The notes: generated by a model from the sequence alone, not told the origin. 64,000 nt of DNA from Anaerolineales bacterium (GCA_013140605.1 JABFSL010000007.1:1-64000), one strand, 5' to 3'. Shown: positions 46,248-56,820, counted from the first letter of the stretch. Program-made: numbers and translations.

Positions 46248-47687
46248 CTATTCAGGGATCAATTTCCAGCCCAGCAGGCCTTTGAATTTCCAGATGAAGG
46301 TGTAATGGAGCATAAACTTCATCCATGCGCCGCTCACGCCCATTTCGAGATGTGAGATGAAAAGGTCGCGACCGAATTCATTTTGATATTTCTTGCGATC
46401 TGGAACCACCGGTCGCATTACGATTGTGACTGCGTTGCCATCCCAGAGAGAATCTCCCATTGAGGCGATGCAGGCGGCCACCATTTCGGTCATGCGTTCG
46501 CTATGAGTCATCTTGCCGGTCTGAATCAAGTCCGCGATATTCATGGCTACCACGCGTCCAATCACACCGCTGACCATACCTGTGCGCGGCGGAGCCGGGG
46601 CAATGGCAAGGTTGTTCTTGTTGGTAAATGGTTTGGAGATCGGGCCTGGAGGCGCAAAGGCGATTCCCGCCGCAAAGACATTTTGATAATTTGGATTTTG
46701 ATATTGGGCAGGCCAGGCTTCGGGAGTTTGTGAGAGTTCAGGGTAGGGCAGTCCATATTTGCCATCCACAAGCACAAATCCCATTGGGTTGATCAACTTG
46801 GAAGAAACGTCAGAACCATCTTTGCCGATATATTTGAACGGCTGGCCTTTGAATTGCGGAATGAGCATTGAGAAATCGAAATCGGTTGTGCCTTCTTCGC
46901 CTTCATAATTCTGCCAGTGGATCCTGCCTTCCTCCACTTTTGTTACGCCGGTCTGCACTTGATAGCGGATGCCATGGTCGTTGAAAACAGATTTGATGAA
47001 TTCATCACTTTTTTGCACAACCCCATTCCGCTTGATCTGCACGCCGTTGACGCCAAAATCACCCAGTGCTGGTTCATTGGAAAGCCAGAGGATGTCGGCT
47101 TTGTCGCGCAGGCCCTTTTTAACCAAATCCTTATGAACGTTGACGATGTACTCGAAGGCCGCACCCTGACAGGTGGCAGCGGGGTGACCGGTACCGATCA
47201 CGATCTTTACCTTTTCACCTTTCTTCATGCGATCACACAAAGCGAGGTAGGCGTCGCGGGTCTTTATAGCGTGGGGCAGGGAGCAAATGGAGTGAGTGAA
47301 TCCGTTCTCAGGTCCCAGCCCGGGCGTGCCGGCAAAGTTGAGCAGGGGACCCGGTGCGATGACGAGATAGTCATAGTCCAGACGAACCTCTTTGCCTGTG
47401 CCAACTTCATCGCCCAAGACATACTGGTCGCCATCATCGGGGTGAATTTCCTTCGCGGAGGCGTGAACGAATTTGACATGCATGCGGTCATAGACTGGCT
47501 TAAGTTTGAATATGGTCTTCTCGGGCTTCATATGTCCCACGCCCACCCAGACCCATGAGGGAACATAGCCAAACACATCTCGATTCGATATTACAGTTAC
47601 TTCATGCTGTCTGCCGATTTTATTCCCCAAATAAAGGGCGGCAGTGTGACCTGCAAATCCTGCACCGATTACAAGAACTTTTGCCAT
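46248..47687 (-). CDS. sulfide:quinone oxidoreductase-like FAD flavoprotein
   Basis: VLVIGAGFAGHTAALYLG, GTGHPAATCQGAAFEYIVNVH, CIASMGDSLWDGNA, hydrophobic C-terminus. Confidence 0.8.
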   Translation of the reverse strand: MAKVLVIGAGFAGHTAALYLGNKIGRQHEVTVISNRDVFGYVPSWVWVGVGHMKPEKTIFKLKPVYDRMHVKFVHASAKEIHPDDGDQYVLGDEVGTGKEVRLDYDYLVIAPGPLLNFAGTPGLGPENGFTHSICSLPHAIKTRDAYLALCDRMKKGEKVKIVIGTGHPAATCQGAAFEYIVNVHKDLVKKGLRDKADILWLSNEPALGDFGVNGVQIKRNGVVQKSDEFIKSVFNDHGIRYQVQTGVTKVEEGRIHWQNYEGEEGTTDFDFSMLIPQFKGQPFKYIGKDGSDVSSKLINPMGFVLVDGKYGLPYPELSQTPEAWPAQYQNPNYQNVFAAGIAFAPPGPISKPFTNKNNLAIAPAPPRTGMVSGVIGRVVAMNIADLIQTGKMTHSERMTEMVAACIASMGDSLWDGNAVTIVMRPVVPDRKKYQNEFGRDLFISHLEMGVSGAWMKFMLHYTFIWKFKGLLGWKLIPE

Positions 47688-47789
47688 AGCTGACTCCTTT
47701 TGCTCTTTTTGAATTTACAAGGTATCACTTATTTGTGACGGTTGGTACAAAAAATAAAGGCGGAGTGAATTCACTCCGCCTTGTTTATA

Positions 47790-48812
47790 CTAGTAGACCA
47801 GTGTCTTTTTGTCAGTGCTAATGCGTTTGCGGAACATGTAGTATGTCCAGCCCTGGTAAGCCAGCACGATCGGCACGAAGATCAGGGCTACGATGGACAT
47901 GACCGTCAATGTATATTGTGACGATGATGCGTTGTAGATGGTCAGCGACCAATCGGGGTTGGTGGTGGAGAGCATCACGTTCGGGAAGGTCATGCTGAAG
48001 AATGTGACCTGGGTCAACACGATGTTCAGTGCAACCATGATGAACGACCAGCCTTCCATCTTGCGATTAAGGAAATAACCCGCCAGCAAAAGAACGACCA
48101 CTGCTGCGATTGGGACAATGCCAGGGTTGACAACTCCACGTGACCAGAAGCCTGCTACGTATGTGAATACACCGAGCAAGATATACAGGACGGTTGTTAC
48201 TGCCCAAATTTTCTTGGCCGCCGCGTTGACGCGGTTGCGCATTTCACCTTCAAGTTTGAGGCCGAGGAAGTTTGCGCCGTGCAGAAGGAAGATCGCAACT
48301 GTGGTCACGCCGCCGAGCAAGCCGTAGGGATTGAGCAGGGTGAATAGATTGCCTGTGAACATTTTGTCTGCGTTGATCGGTACGCCGCGTGCGAGATTTG
48401 CAAAGGCGGCGCCAAGCAAAAGAGCGGAAAGGAATGAGCCAATTGCAATCATCCAGTCAAAGCGATTGCGCCAGGCGGGAGCGGCATCTTTTGAACGATA
48501 TTCAAAAGAGATACCGCGCAGGATCAGGCCGACCAAGAGCAGGAACAGCGCCAGATAGAATCCGCTGAACATGGTGGCGTACCATTCAGGAAAAGCTGCG
48601 AAAGTTGCGCCGCCTGCGGTGAGCAGCCATACTTCATTGCCATCCCACACAGAACCGATGGTGTTGATGATGGCGCGGCGTTCTTCATCTTTCTTTCCGA
48701 GGAAAGGCAGGAGCATACCCACACCGAAGTCGAAACCTTCCAGGAAGAAGAAGCCGATCCATAGTACGGCGATCAGAATGAACCAAAGGATTTGTAAAAA
48801 TTCGTAAGACAT
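47790..48812 (-). CDS. cydB: cytochrome bd oxidase subunit II
   Basis: LEGFDFGVGMLLPFLGKKDEERRAIINTIGSVWDGNEVWLLTAGGATFAAFP. Confidence 0.93.
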   Translation of the reverse strand: MSYEFLQILWFILIAVLWIGFFFLEGFDFGVGMLLPFLGKKDEERRAIINTIGSVWDGNEVWLLTAGGATFAAFPEWYATMFSGFYLALFLLLVGLILRGISFEYRSKDAAPAWRNRFDWMIAIGSFLSALLLGAAFANLARGVPINADKMFTGNLFTLLNPYGLLGGVTTVAIFLLHGANFLGLKLEGEMRNRVNAAAKKIWAVTTVLYILLGVFTYVAGFWSRGVVNPGIVPIAAVVVLLLAGYFLNRKMEGWSFIMVALNIVLTQVTFFSMTFPNVMLSTTNPDWSLTIYNASSSQYTLTVMSIVALIFVPIVLAYQGWTYYMFRKRISTDKKTLVY

Positions 48813-48830
48813 GTTGTTGTTCCTCCGCGA

Positions 48831-50240
48831 TTAATCTTGTGAGCCAACGCGCGCAGGAGCTACATCAACTGACTCGTGCATGGCGGCATCCGGGCCGGCG
48901 ATGGCGTATTTCTTCATCAGGTACACCATGGCAACAGCCAGTGAACCGTAGACAGCTGTGTAGCCAATCAGGGAGATGAGCAAATCAACTGCGGTCAGGT
49001 TCGGGGAAACAGCATCCTGCACTTTGAGCAGGCCGTAGACGATCCAGGGTTGACGTCCCATCTCGGTCAGGATCCAGCCGCTGGCGTTGGCAAGATACGG
49101 CAGGATCAGCATCGCAGGCACCCACTTCATCCACTTGGCTTTGGTGATATCGCCGCGTGAATTCGACCATACGAAGAATGCAGTCATACCCATCATAACG
49201 AAACCAAAAGCCATCATGATACGGAATGTCCAGTAGGTGACAATCATGAGCGGGACATAGTCACCGGGGCCATATTGCTGTTCATATTGCGCCTGGAGTT
49301 CGTTGACACCTTTGACTTCACAGGTGAAGTTATTGCATGCGAGGAAACTCATTGCGCCTGGAATGCGGATCGACCAGACTTCCTTTTTGCCTGAAAGATC
49401 ACCAATGGTGAGCAGAGAGAAAGATGCGGGCTGTTCAGTTTCCCAAATGGCTTCGATGGCCGCTAATTTCATCGGCTGTACTTCGCGCATGTATTGTCCC
49501 ATGGTGTGACCACCAAGGAAGATCAAAACGCTGGCGACCAAACCAACGACTGCGGCGATTTGGAAGGAAAGTTTGAAGAAAGCCAAATTTTGTTTGCGGA
49601 TGATATGGTAGGCGCTGACTGCAAGGATAAGGAATGCGGCCATTGCCAAACCATCAGAAATGGTGTGCCAGAAGAATATCCAGCCCTTGGGGTTGCCAAT
49701 GAGGGCGAAGAAGTTGACAAGTTCAAGACGCCCCTTTTCTGCATTGAAAACATAGGAAGCGGCGGGGGGAGCCTGCATGAAGCTATTTGCCAGCAAGATC
49801 CATAAAGCCGAGAGATTCGAACCGAGTGCGGCCAGCCAGATCGAAGCGAGGTGTACCTTTTCAGGTACGCGGCCTTCACCAAAGATCCAGATGCCGAGGA
49901 ATGTCGATTCCATGAAGAATGCCACCAGAGCTTCCACAGCCAGCGGTGCGCCGAAGATATCGCCCACATAGCGGCTGTATTCGCTCCAGTTCATACCGAA
50001 CTGGAATTCCTGTACGATGCCTGTCACTACGCCAATGGCGAAGTTGATCAGGAATAACTTGCCCCAAAACTTGGTCATCTTGTGCCAGGTCTCATCTTTT
50101 GTTTGGTAATAACGGGTTTGGAAAAAGGCCACAAACCAGCCCAAACCCAATGTCAATGGGACGAAGAGCCAGTGATAGATGGTCGTGAGTGCGAACTGCA
50201 ATCGAGAAAGTATTACTATGTCCATATCTTTGTTCTCCAA
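48831..50240 (-). CDS. cydA: cytochrome bd oxidase subunit I
   Basis: LSRLQFALTTIYHWLFVPLTLGLGW, EFQFGMNWSEYSRYVGDIFGAPLAVEALVAFFMESTFLG, GRQPWIVYGLLK. Confidence 0.95.
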   Translation of the reverse strand: MENKDMDIVILSRLQFALTTIYHWLFVPLTLGLGWFVAFFQTRYYQTKDETWHKMTKFWGKLFLINFAIGVVTGIVQEFQFGMNWSEYSRYVGDIFGAPLAVEALVAFFMESTFLGIWIFGEGRVPEKVHLASIWLAALGSNLSALWILLANSFMQAPPAASYVFNAEKGRLELVNFFALIGNPKGWIFFWHTISDGLAMAAFLILAVSAYHIIRKQNLAFFKLSFQIAAVVGLVASVLIFLGGHTMGQYMREVQPMKLAAIEAIWETEQPASFSLLTIGDLSGKKEVWSIRIPGAMSFLACNNFTCEVKGVNELQAQYEQQYGPGDYVPLMIVTYWTFRIMMAFGFVMMGMTAFFVWSNSRGDITKAKWMKWVPAMLILPYLANASGWILTEMGRQPWIVYGLLKVQDAVSPNLTAVDLLISLIGYTAVYGSLAVAMVYLMKKYAIAGPDAAMHESVDVAPARVGSQD

Positions 50241-50358
50241 AAGGATTTATTAATTACTTGGTGGTGATGAATTGTGTTGCGGGATTGAACTTGGCTGGTG
50301 ATGCCTCCTTTTATACGTTTTGACATTTTCCCTGGTTACTAACTTTAGGTATTTGATT

Positions 50359-50868
50359 TTACGAAACGCTCATCGGAATGAGTTGTTCTACAGGAATCAA
50401 AGTGGACGAGGCTGTTAGATTGGCTTCGATCAGGTTGCCTTCTTCCACAAGTTGTTCAAAGGTGATACGGGCCATTTCGTTTCGAAGTATGTTTTTTAGC
50501 CGTATCCACTGACAATGGACCGGGCAGCGGGTATCGAATGGACATTCGCCGGGTTTCAGGACACAATCTGAAAGATAAAGTTCGCCTTCAAAATGCTCTA
50601 CGACCTGAAGCAGTGTGATATTTTCGGGATTGTGGGCGAGTGATATGCCTCCGTCACGCCCAACTTGGGTGTTGATGAAACCACCGCTTGACAACTCCGC
50701 CACAATTCTTTGAAGCAGAACCGGGGGAATCAGCATTTCGCGCCCAATTTCGGAAGTGGGGAAAAGTTTGCCCTTTTCTTTTTTAGAGAGAGCCAGCACT
50801 ACTCGTACGGCGTAATCGGTTTGACGGTTGATTCGGAGCATGGTTTTGTCCAGTTTTATATTGACCAC
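50359..50868 (-). CDS. Rrf2-family transcriptional regulator
   Basis: MLRINRQTDYAVRVVLALSKKEKGKLFPTSEIGREMLIPPVLLQRIVAEL; Cys cluster CVLKPGECPFDTRCPVHC; likely internal start. Confidence 0.85.
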   Translation of the reverse strand: MVNIKLDKTMLRINRQTDYAVRVVLALSKKEKGKLFPTSEIGREMLIPPVLLQRIVAELSSGGFINTQVGRDGGISLAHNPENITLLQVVEHFEGELYLSDCVLKPGECPFDTRCPVHCQWIRLKNILRNEMARITFEQLVEEGNLIEANLTASSTLIPVEQLIPMSVS

Positions 50869-51079
50869 GGTGGTAAATGTTTACTGCTATTGTATGGATT
50901 TAGCTTAATTTTTCATGTGGCTTTAATCACAATTCTTAAATGACAATCGTCTTTTCTTTTGTGTTTCTGTGTGCGATATTTATTACAGTAATTGTCTGGA
51001 TTTTTTCACGCATTTGCGTACGAATTCTTTGTAATGTTTGGATGATATAATCTTCAAAACTTAATTCACGAGGTAGTAG

Positions 51080-52150
51080 ATGATAGATCCAGTAATTTTT
51101 GAATTCAATCTTTTAGGTTTGCCAATTGTTCTGCGCTGGTATGGAGTGCTGGTGATGCTTGGCGCAGTAAGCGGCGCACTGATCGCAGAACGGGAGATCA
51201 AACGCCGTGGCGAGAATGGCGAGAGCGTCTGGGACGCGCTTGTATGGATTTTGCCAGCCGGTATTATTGGTGCGCGTTTGTGGTATGTGTTGAATAGCAT
51301 TCTGGGCGGTAATACCTACTATATTGATAATCCCGCCAACATCCTGTACATTTGGGAGGGCGGCCTGCATTTCTTTGGCGGCTTATTGTTTGGCGGCATC
51401 GCGTTGTACTATTTCTTAAAACAGAATGGAATGGATTTTTGGCTGTTTCTGGATGCGATTGCCCCAGCCGCGCTGATCGGTCAGGCTTTGGCGCGCCCGG
51501 CGAACTTTATTAATCAGGAACTGTACGGTCAGCCAACCAAACTTATGTGGGGAATTCCGATTGATGCTGGTCATCGCCTCCCGCAATTTTCAGATTTGAC
51601 TCAATTCCCCGTTGAGACGACCCGTTTTCACCCGACCTTTGCTTATGAGATGATCTTGAATATTCTCCTGGCATTGTTACTATTATGGATTTCCCGCCGA
51701 TATGCAGAAAAGATGAAGCCGGGCGCAATATTTGCTGGCTGGTTAATTTCTGCGGGACTCATCCGCACGTTCATTGAATTCTTCCGCCCCGATCAACCGC
51801 GCATTGGTGATTCAATTGTTACTTATTCGATGTTTGTTTCGATCCTGATGGCGATTTCAGGCGTGGTGCTGCTGCTTATTCGTTATGGCAGATTAAAATT
51901 TGCGGTGGCAGACGGTTGGGAAGAGCAATATCAGATCAAACCAGTTGAGAAAAAAGCGCGCGCACGCAGTGAAAGACCCATTGCTGCTGATTTGTCTGCT
52001 GAGGTTGACGATGAATTAGACGGGGATGTGGTCGCAGAACCTGTACAAAAGAAACGTGTTGCGAAAGCAAAAGCGCCTGTAAAGAATACTCCAGCGAAGA
52101 AAGCGCTCATAAAGCCGACAGAGTCAAAAAGTAAAAGTGTGAAAAAATAA
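51080..52150 (+). CDS. lgt: prolipoprotein diacylglyceryl transferase with basic C-terminal tail
   Basis: RWYGVLVMLGAVSGALIAEREIKRRG, GQALARPANFINQELYGQPT, EFFRPDQPRIGDS. Confidence 0.92.
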   Translation: MIDPVIFEFNLLGLPIVLRWYGVLVMLGAVSGALIAEREIKRRGENGESVWDALVWILPAGIIGARLWYVLNSILGGNTYYIDNPANILYIWEGGLHFFGGLLFGGIALYYFLKQNGMDFWLFLDAIAPAALIGQALARPANFINQELYGQPTKLMWGIPIDAGHRLPQFSDLTQFPVETTRFHPTFAYEMILNILLALLLLWISRRYAEKMKPGAIFAGWLISAGLIRTFIEFFRPDQPRIGDSIVTYSMFVSILMAISGVVLLLIRYGRLKFAVADGWEEQYQIKPVEKKARARSERPIAADLSAEVDDELDGDVVAEPVQKKRVAKAKAPVKNTPAKKALIKPTESKSKSVKK

Positions 52151-52321
52151 GAATCAAAGACATAATTAACCCCAAATTTAATCTGGACGCAGATGAACGC
52201 TGATTTCGCTGATTCAAGAGCAAAAATCAGCGTTTTCTGCGTTTATTTGCGTCCCTTTTGTTCTTAAAAACAAACACGCCCACGAAAGATTAATTTCGGG
52301 GTGTGTCATGTCTCTTTATTT

Positions 52322-53506
52322 TTATATTTCCGCTTTGACGTTGTTATTAACTGCTGGTTCGCGTGTTTCAAAATTAAATCGTTCAAAAATTTCGGGGTAC
52401 ATTTCCACAATTTGCTCGCGGGTGAATCCCATTTTTTCATATGAATACGCGTGATCACTATTAAAGGTCATTGTCTCTTTTACGGCCTGGTCAATGATGA
52501 TCGGCAGGCCGGGTTTATCGGGGTAGCCAAATTGCTCATAGAACCCGCGGATGACATGCTCCGGGCGCTGAACCATGTCATCGTATTTCAGGATCAGGTG
52601 TCGGGGCGAAGGATGCGCATCCAAATATTTAAGCGGGTGACTGTACCAGTGTTTGGTCATATCCACGATCTCGTCCAAATAATGAAATCCATCGACGGGA
52701 TCGGTGAATTGCCGCCGCGCGTAATTGATCCATGATACGGTGGAGGGGAGCATGTCCAGCGGATTGCGGGCGAGGTAGATGATGCGTGCATCGGGGAAGA
52801 AATCCACCAGCGTTTCGATCTTCGCGCTGAAAGCTGGATTCTTCGCGACATAATATTTCTTACCCGTGGCATACATGTGCCGCTGTACCATTGATTTATA
52901 GAAGGTCATGATGCGGCGTTTATGTTCTGGGCTGAGGGCCTCGTCGAAATGCTGATAGTTCGGCATCTCATCCATGAAGGGGAAAAGAAATGTGACGAAG
53001 TAACCGTCCCAAATGTGCAGGTGAATGTTTTCATCCTCCTCAGGCTGGAAGAAGGAAATGGGATGGATCTTTAATTTGCCAAGCGTGGCATCGTCAAATT
53101 TATGGAGCAGGCGATGAAAGGTATTGTTGAAATATTTTGTGTCGAGCTTCGCGAAAAATTGGGTAATCTTCTTTTGTGTAACGGAGGGAGTCAGGTAAAT
53201 ATCCCACGTGGTTAAACTGGTGAAGGTCTGGGTATCGCGTGAAAGCAGGCGGTGCAGAAATGTCGATCCGCTGCGCAGATTGCCGAGGATGAACAACGGC
53301 TTTTCGATGGGATGATCTTTGTATGCGGGGAAGAGAATGTCATCCAGCCAAAAGAAAAACCAATGCATGAGCGAGCCGAGCGGCCAGACGATGTAGAAGA
53401 GCGCAAGGAAAATAATGCGTTTTCGAGTGAGGCGGGCGGTGGTGTTTTTTGCGGCGAAGAATGAGCGGTAGAGGGTGCGCCAGAAAAGGCGGAAGTTATA
53501 TTTCAT
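52322..53506 (-). CDS. sulfotransferase family protein
   Basis: PLFILGNLRSGSTFLHRLLSRDTQTF (PAPS loop), RIIYLARNPLDMLPSTVSWINYARR. Confidence 0.85.
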   Translation of the reverse strand: MKYNFRLFWRTLYRSFFAAKNTTARLTRKRIIFLALFYIVWPLGSLMHWFFFWLDDILFPAYKDHPIEKPLFILGNLRSGSTFLHRLLSRDTQTFTSLTTWDIYLTPSVTQKKITQFFAKLDTKYFNNTFHRLLHKFDDATLGKLKIHPISFFQPEEDENIHLHIWDGYFVTFLFPFMDEMPNYQHFDEALSPEHKRRIMTFYKSMVQRHMYATGKKYYVAKNPAFSAKIETLVDFFPDARIIYLARNPLDMLPSTVSWINYARRQFTDPVDGFHYLDEIVDMTKHWYSHPLKYLDAHPSPRHLILKYDDMVQRPEHVIRGFYEQFGYPDKPGLPIIIDQAVKETMTFNSDHAYSYEKMGFTREQIVEMYPEIFERFNFETREPAVNNNVKAEI

Positions 53507-53596
53507 GTACGAGAATGGTTCCTTGCGTTTTGTGTTTACACATAAAAAGCCCGTTAGGGCCTTTTCAAATATTCTATCACCAATTAATGTTTATGT

Positions 53597-54037
53597 TTAT
53601 GATTTTTCCACAAACGTCTTTATGCGTTTTAGCATTTCTTCGTGCGCGGTTTGCGCCTGCTGGAATGCATAACTGAATAACATGTCTGGTGCTTTGAGCG
53701 TAACGGTTTCATGCAAGGTTACACCATTTTGCGCGGGCATCACCTTGGTCATATTATCCACAAATGTGTTCGGTGATTGATACGCCTCGGTATGGACGGA
53801 ATTTTCCGTGATCGCAAGAATATCAGCGCGATATTTGATCTTGAATTTGAACGGCCCCCATTGCAATTGATCGGTGATGAAATATCTTTGCAATATGTTC
53901 GCGGGCGCATCTGCGCGTTCAACTTTCACGATCAGCGGATGCACCTTATGATGCTGGCTGTATTCGGATACAACCGCCATCACTTTTTTTGCCTCTGCCT
54001 GAATGAATATTTGCTTTTCGAAAGTTCCTTGTTTCAT
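53597..54037 (-). CDS. SRPBCC/START-like protein
   Basis: 146 aa, polyketide-cyclase-like pattern. Confidence 0.6.
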   Translation of the reverse strand: MKQGTFEKQIFIQAEAKKVMAVVSEYSQHHKVHPLIVKVERADAPANILQRYFITDQLQWGPFKFKIKYRADILAITENSVHTEAYQSPNTFVDNMTKVMPAQNGVTLHETVTLKAPDMLFSYAFQQAQTAHEEMLKRIKTFVEKS

Positions 54038-54138
54038 GGGATGATTATACTCTGCGGAAGTTAATCTGTGAAAATGCGGCGCTTCATTCCGCCCTGATAA
54101 TTGATTCTGCGTTCTACCAGCCGCTCAGCGCTGATGCT

Positions 54139-54576
54139 TTATGGCTTCTCCACAAAATCCTTGAAGCGCTGCATATCGCGCTCGGTGCGCAGGATGTAAT
54201 TTGTTTTCATGGACGGTCCAATGAGCTTCATAATTAATGTCTTGAATTTGAATTCGACCTCGCTTCTCCAAAGTGTTTCATTATCATTGACGATAACAAA
54301 AGTGTTCTTGACGCTGTTGTCAGCAAACTCGTTTTCATAGATAATGTCAAAGCGGTCTGGCTCGGCGCGATGGGTAACTTTTTCGATCAGAGAAAATTCG
54401 CGTTTACCTTCCTTATAGGTAAGCTTGGATACCGCTCCCGTCTGGCCTTGTGTTCCGCTGACGGTCTCAAAATTGATCAGGCTTGGCTGCCATATTTTCG
54501 TATTCTCAGGGTTGTCAAACGCCTTCCATACTTCATCTCTGGATTTTTGCAGGGGAAGTTCCAGCGCAAATTTCAT
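54139..54576 (-). CDS. SRPBCC/START-like protein
   Basis: LPLQKSRDEVWKAFDNPENTKIWQPSLINFETVSG. Confidence 0.7.
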   Translation of the reverse strand: MKFALELPLQKSRDEVWKAFDNPENTKIWQPSLINFETVSGTQGQTGAVSKLTYKEGKREFSLIEKVTHRAEPDRFDIIYENEFADNSVKNTFVIVNDNETLWRSEVEFKFKTLIMKLIGPSMKTNYILRTERDMQRFKDFVEKP

Positions 54577-54770
54577 TTTAGACTCCTAAAACGGAAGTGA
54601 ATTTTTTCCTGATATTATAAAACCAATAACAGGCAGTAAAATGTAAGTATTAGATTTGGAGCGCGGACGCTTGTGCTGAGTTTATCGAAGCATCAGTCCG
54701 CAATTTGTTAAAAAGCGGACTGAAGTCCGCGCTCCATTATTAGGCTAGAAAAAAACTTTGGAGGTATCTT

Positions 54771-55409
54771 ATGAGCGAATTAACGTATCAGGCAACACAA
54801 AACTATCTGACATCCCTTGTCCCGCCGCGAGAGCAGGAATTGCAGGAAATGGAAGCCTATGCCGAGAAGCATAACTTTCCCATTATCGGCCCAGCGTGCG
54901 GATATTACTGTTATCAACTGGCGCGGATGATCGGCGCGAAATCAATCTTTGAGTTGGGTTCAGGCTATGGATATTCCACCGCATGGTTTTCGAAGGCTGT
55001 GCGGGAAAACGGAGGCGGTGTGGTGCATCACACTGTCTGGGATGAGGAACTGTCAAAGAGCGCAATCAGCCACCTGTTAAAGTTGGGATTCGCTGACATA
55101 GTCCAGTACCATGTTTCTGAGGCCGTTGAATCCCTTCGGCAGGAATCGGGTCCGTTTGATATCATCTTCAATGATATTGATAAACAGGCCTATCCAGCGT
55201 CTTTGCCTGTCATCAAGGAAAAATTGCGGAGCGGCGGATTATTGATCATTGACAATATGCTCTGGCATGGACGTATCTTTGACGATACGGATATTTCTCC
55301 TGCCACGGAAGGTGTGCGCGAATTTACCCGCCAAATCACTTCGGATAAAGATTGGATCGTTTCGCTCGCGCCCATGCGTGATGGGATGATCGTAGCCTAT
55401 AAAAAATAA
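54771..55409 (+). CDS. class I SAM-dependent O-methyltransferase
   Basis: AKSIFELGSGYGYSTAWFSKAV, FDIIFNDIDKQAYPASLPVIKEKLRSGGLLIIDNMLWHGRI. Confidence 0.88.
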   Translation: MSELTYQATQNYLTSLVPPREQELQEMEAYAEKHNFPIIGPACGYYCYQLARMIGAKSIFELGSGYGYSTAWFSKAVRENGGGVVHHTVWDEELSKSAISHLLKLGFADIVQYHVSEAVESLRQESGPFDIIFNDIDKQAYPASLPVIKEKLRSGGLLIIDNMLWHGRIFDDTDISPATEGVREFTRQITSDKDWIVSLAPMRDGMIVAYKK

Positions 55410-55420
55410 AAGGAAAACTC

Positions 55421-56584
55421 ATGGCAGATTTCAACAAGGTACCAAATCGTCGCAGTTCCAGTAATTCGATTAAGTGGTTAAAGTATCCAAAAGATGTGCT
55501 TCCAATGTGGGTGGCGGATATGGATTTCCTTTCACCTAAACCGATCATAAGCACGCTACATAAAGCTGTGGATCATGGTGTGTTCGGATATGAGCTGCCC
55601 ACAAAGGCGTTGAAAGAAACCGTCGCCGCCCGCATGGATAAGTTGTACGGCTGGAAGATCAAACCTGAGATGGTGATCGCCACAACTGGCATTGTCAGCG
55701 GACTTAGCGTTGCGGCGCGGATTGCCTGTACACCGAAACATGGCGTGCTGATACAAACGCCAGTTTACAATGAATTCCATGAAGTGAAAGATAATATTGG
55801 TATTCCGCAACTGGATGCGCCGCTCATCAAACATGTAAATGGAAATATCATCAGTTATGAAATTGACTGGGATGTTTTCGAAAAGCAGGTTAAGAAAGCG
55901 GGCATGTTCCTGTTATGCAATCCGCATAATCCGCTGGGAATTATCTTCTCGCGCAAAGATTTGTTGAAGATGGCGGAATTGTGCATTAAGAATAATGTCT
56001 TGATCGTTTCGGATGAAATCCATTCTGAGTTGCTGTTGGATAATAATAAATTCACCCCGATGGCGAAGCTATCCGCTGAGATCGCAAGGCATACGATCAC
56101 ATTGATCGCACCATCGAAGACCTTCAATGTCGCAGGGCTGTTTTGCGGATTTGCCATCATCTCAGATAAGGAATTGCGCGAACGCTACGAAAAGGAAGTC
56201 AACCATTTGCGATTGCATGTCGGCAGCATGGGGTTGCTCGCCGCGCAGACCGCGTTCTCGGGCAGGTGTGATGACTGGCTGAAAGAACTTAATCGCTACC
56301 TGACAGGCAACCGTGATTTTCTTGTGGATTATGTCACCGAGCACATGCCTGATGTTCGCCTGACTGTTCCCGATGCGACCTATCTCGGCTGGCTCGATTT
56401 CACTCAAACAGGTATTGACGGTTCGCCATTTGAATTCTTCCTGAAGAACGCCAAAGTCGCCGCGAGTGAAGGGAAGATGTTTGGCAGGGAAGGTGAGGGG
56501 CATCTCCGCTTGAATTTTGGGACTTCGAGAAAACTGCTTGAGCAGGGGCTTGAGCGGATGCGGAAGGCGCTTCAATCAATTTAA
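55421..56584 (+). CDS. PLP-dependent aminotransferase / cystathionine beta-lyase (PatB/MalY type)
   Basis: RRSSSNSIKWLKYPKDVLPMWVADMDFLSPKPI, LLCNPHNPLG, SDEIHSELLLD, APSKTFNVAGL. Confidence 0.9.
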   Translation: MADFNKVPNRRSSSNSIKWLKYPKDVLPMWVADMDFLSPKPIISTLHKAVDHGVFGYELPTKALKETVAARMDKLYGWKIKPEMVIATTGIVSGLSVAARIACTPKHGVLIQTPVYNEFHEVKDNIGIPQLDAPLIKHVNGNIISYEIDWDVFEKQVKKAGMFLLCNPHNPLGIIFSRKDLLKMAELCIKNNVLIVSDEIHSELLLDNNKFTPMAKLSAEIARHTITLIAPSKTFNVAGLFCGFAIISDKELRERYEKEVNHLRLHVGSMGLLAAQTAFSGRCDDWLKELNRYLTGNRDFLVDYVTEHMPDVRLTVPDATYLGWLDFTQTGIDGSPFEFFLKNAKVAASEGKMFGREGEGHLRLNFGTSRKLLEQGLERMRKALQSI

Positions 56585-56776
56585 TAACTGATGTTTACGC
56601 AGTGTCGTTCTGAGTAAAACCACGGCCAAAGAAACAAAGGCTTCAGCCGCAGATTACACGAATTTTCGCGAACTGGTTTAAAAAAATCCGTGTAAATTTG
56701 CGAAATTCGCGGCAAAAAGGTTTTGAAAATCCTTGTCGCTCAGGGAATCACAATTGAGTGCGTAACATCAGTTAAT
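56583..56776. repeat. ~195-bp composite palindromic intergenic element
   Basis: Terminal inverted match ATAACTGATGTTTACGCA / TGCGTAACATCAGTTAAT with an inner palindrome. Confidence 0.6.
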
Positions 56777-56785
56777 AATGAGACC

Positions 56786-56820
56786 CTAAAGGTTCAGAAA
56801 CCTTCAGGGTCTTTTGATAA
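56786..56820. terminator. intrinsic terminator hairpin
   Basis: GACCCTAAAGGTTCAGAAACCTTCAGGGTCTTTT. Confidence 0.7.

Noticed and set aside
54650-54740. Palindrome GGAGCGCGGAC...GTCCGCGCTCC
   Set aside because: Probably another ordinary dispersed intergenic hairpin; no second full copy identified in the window
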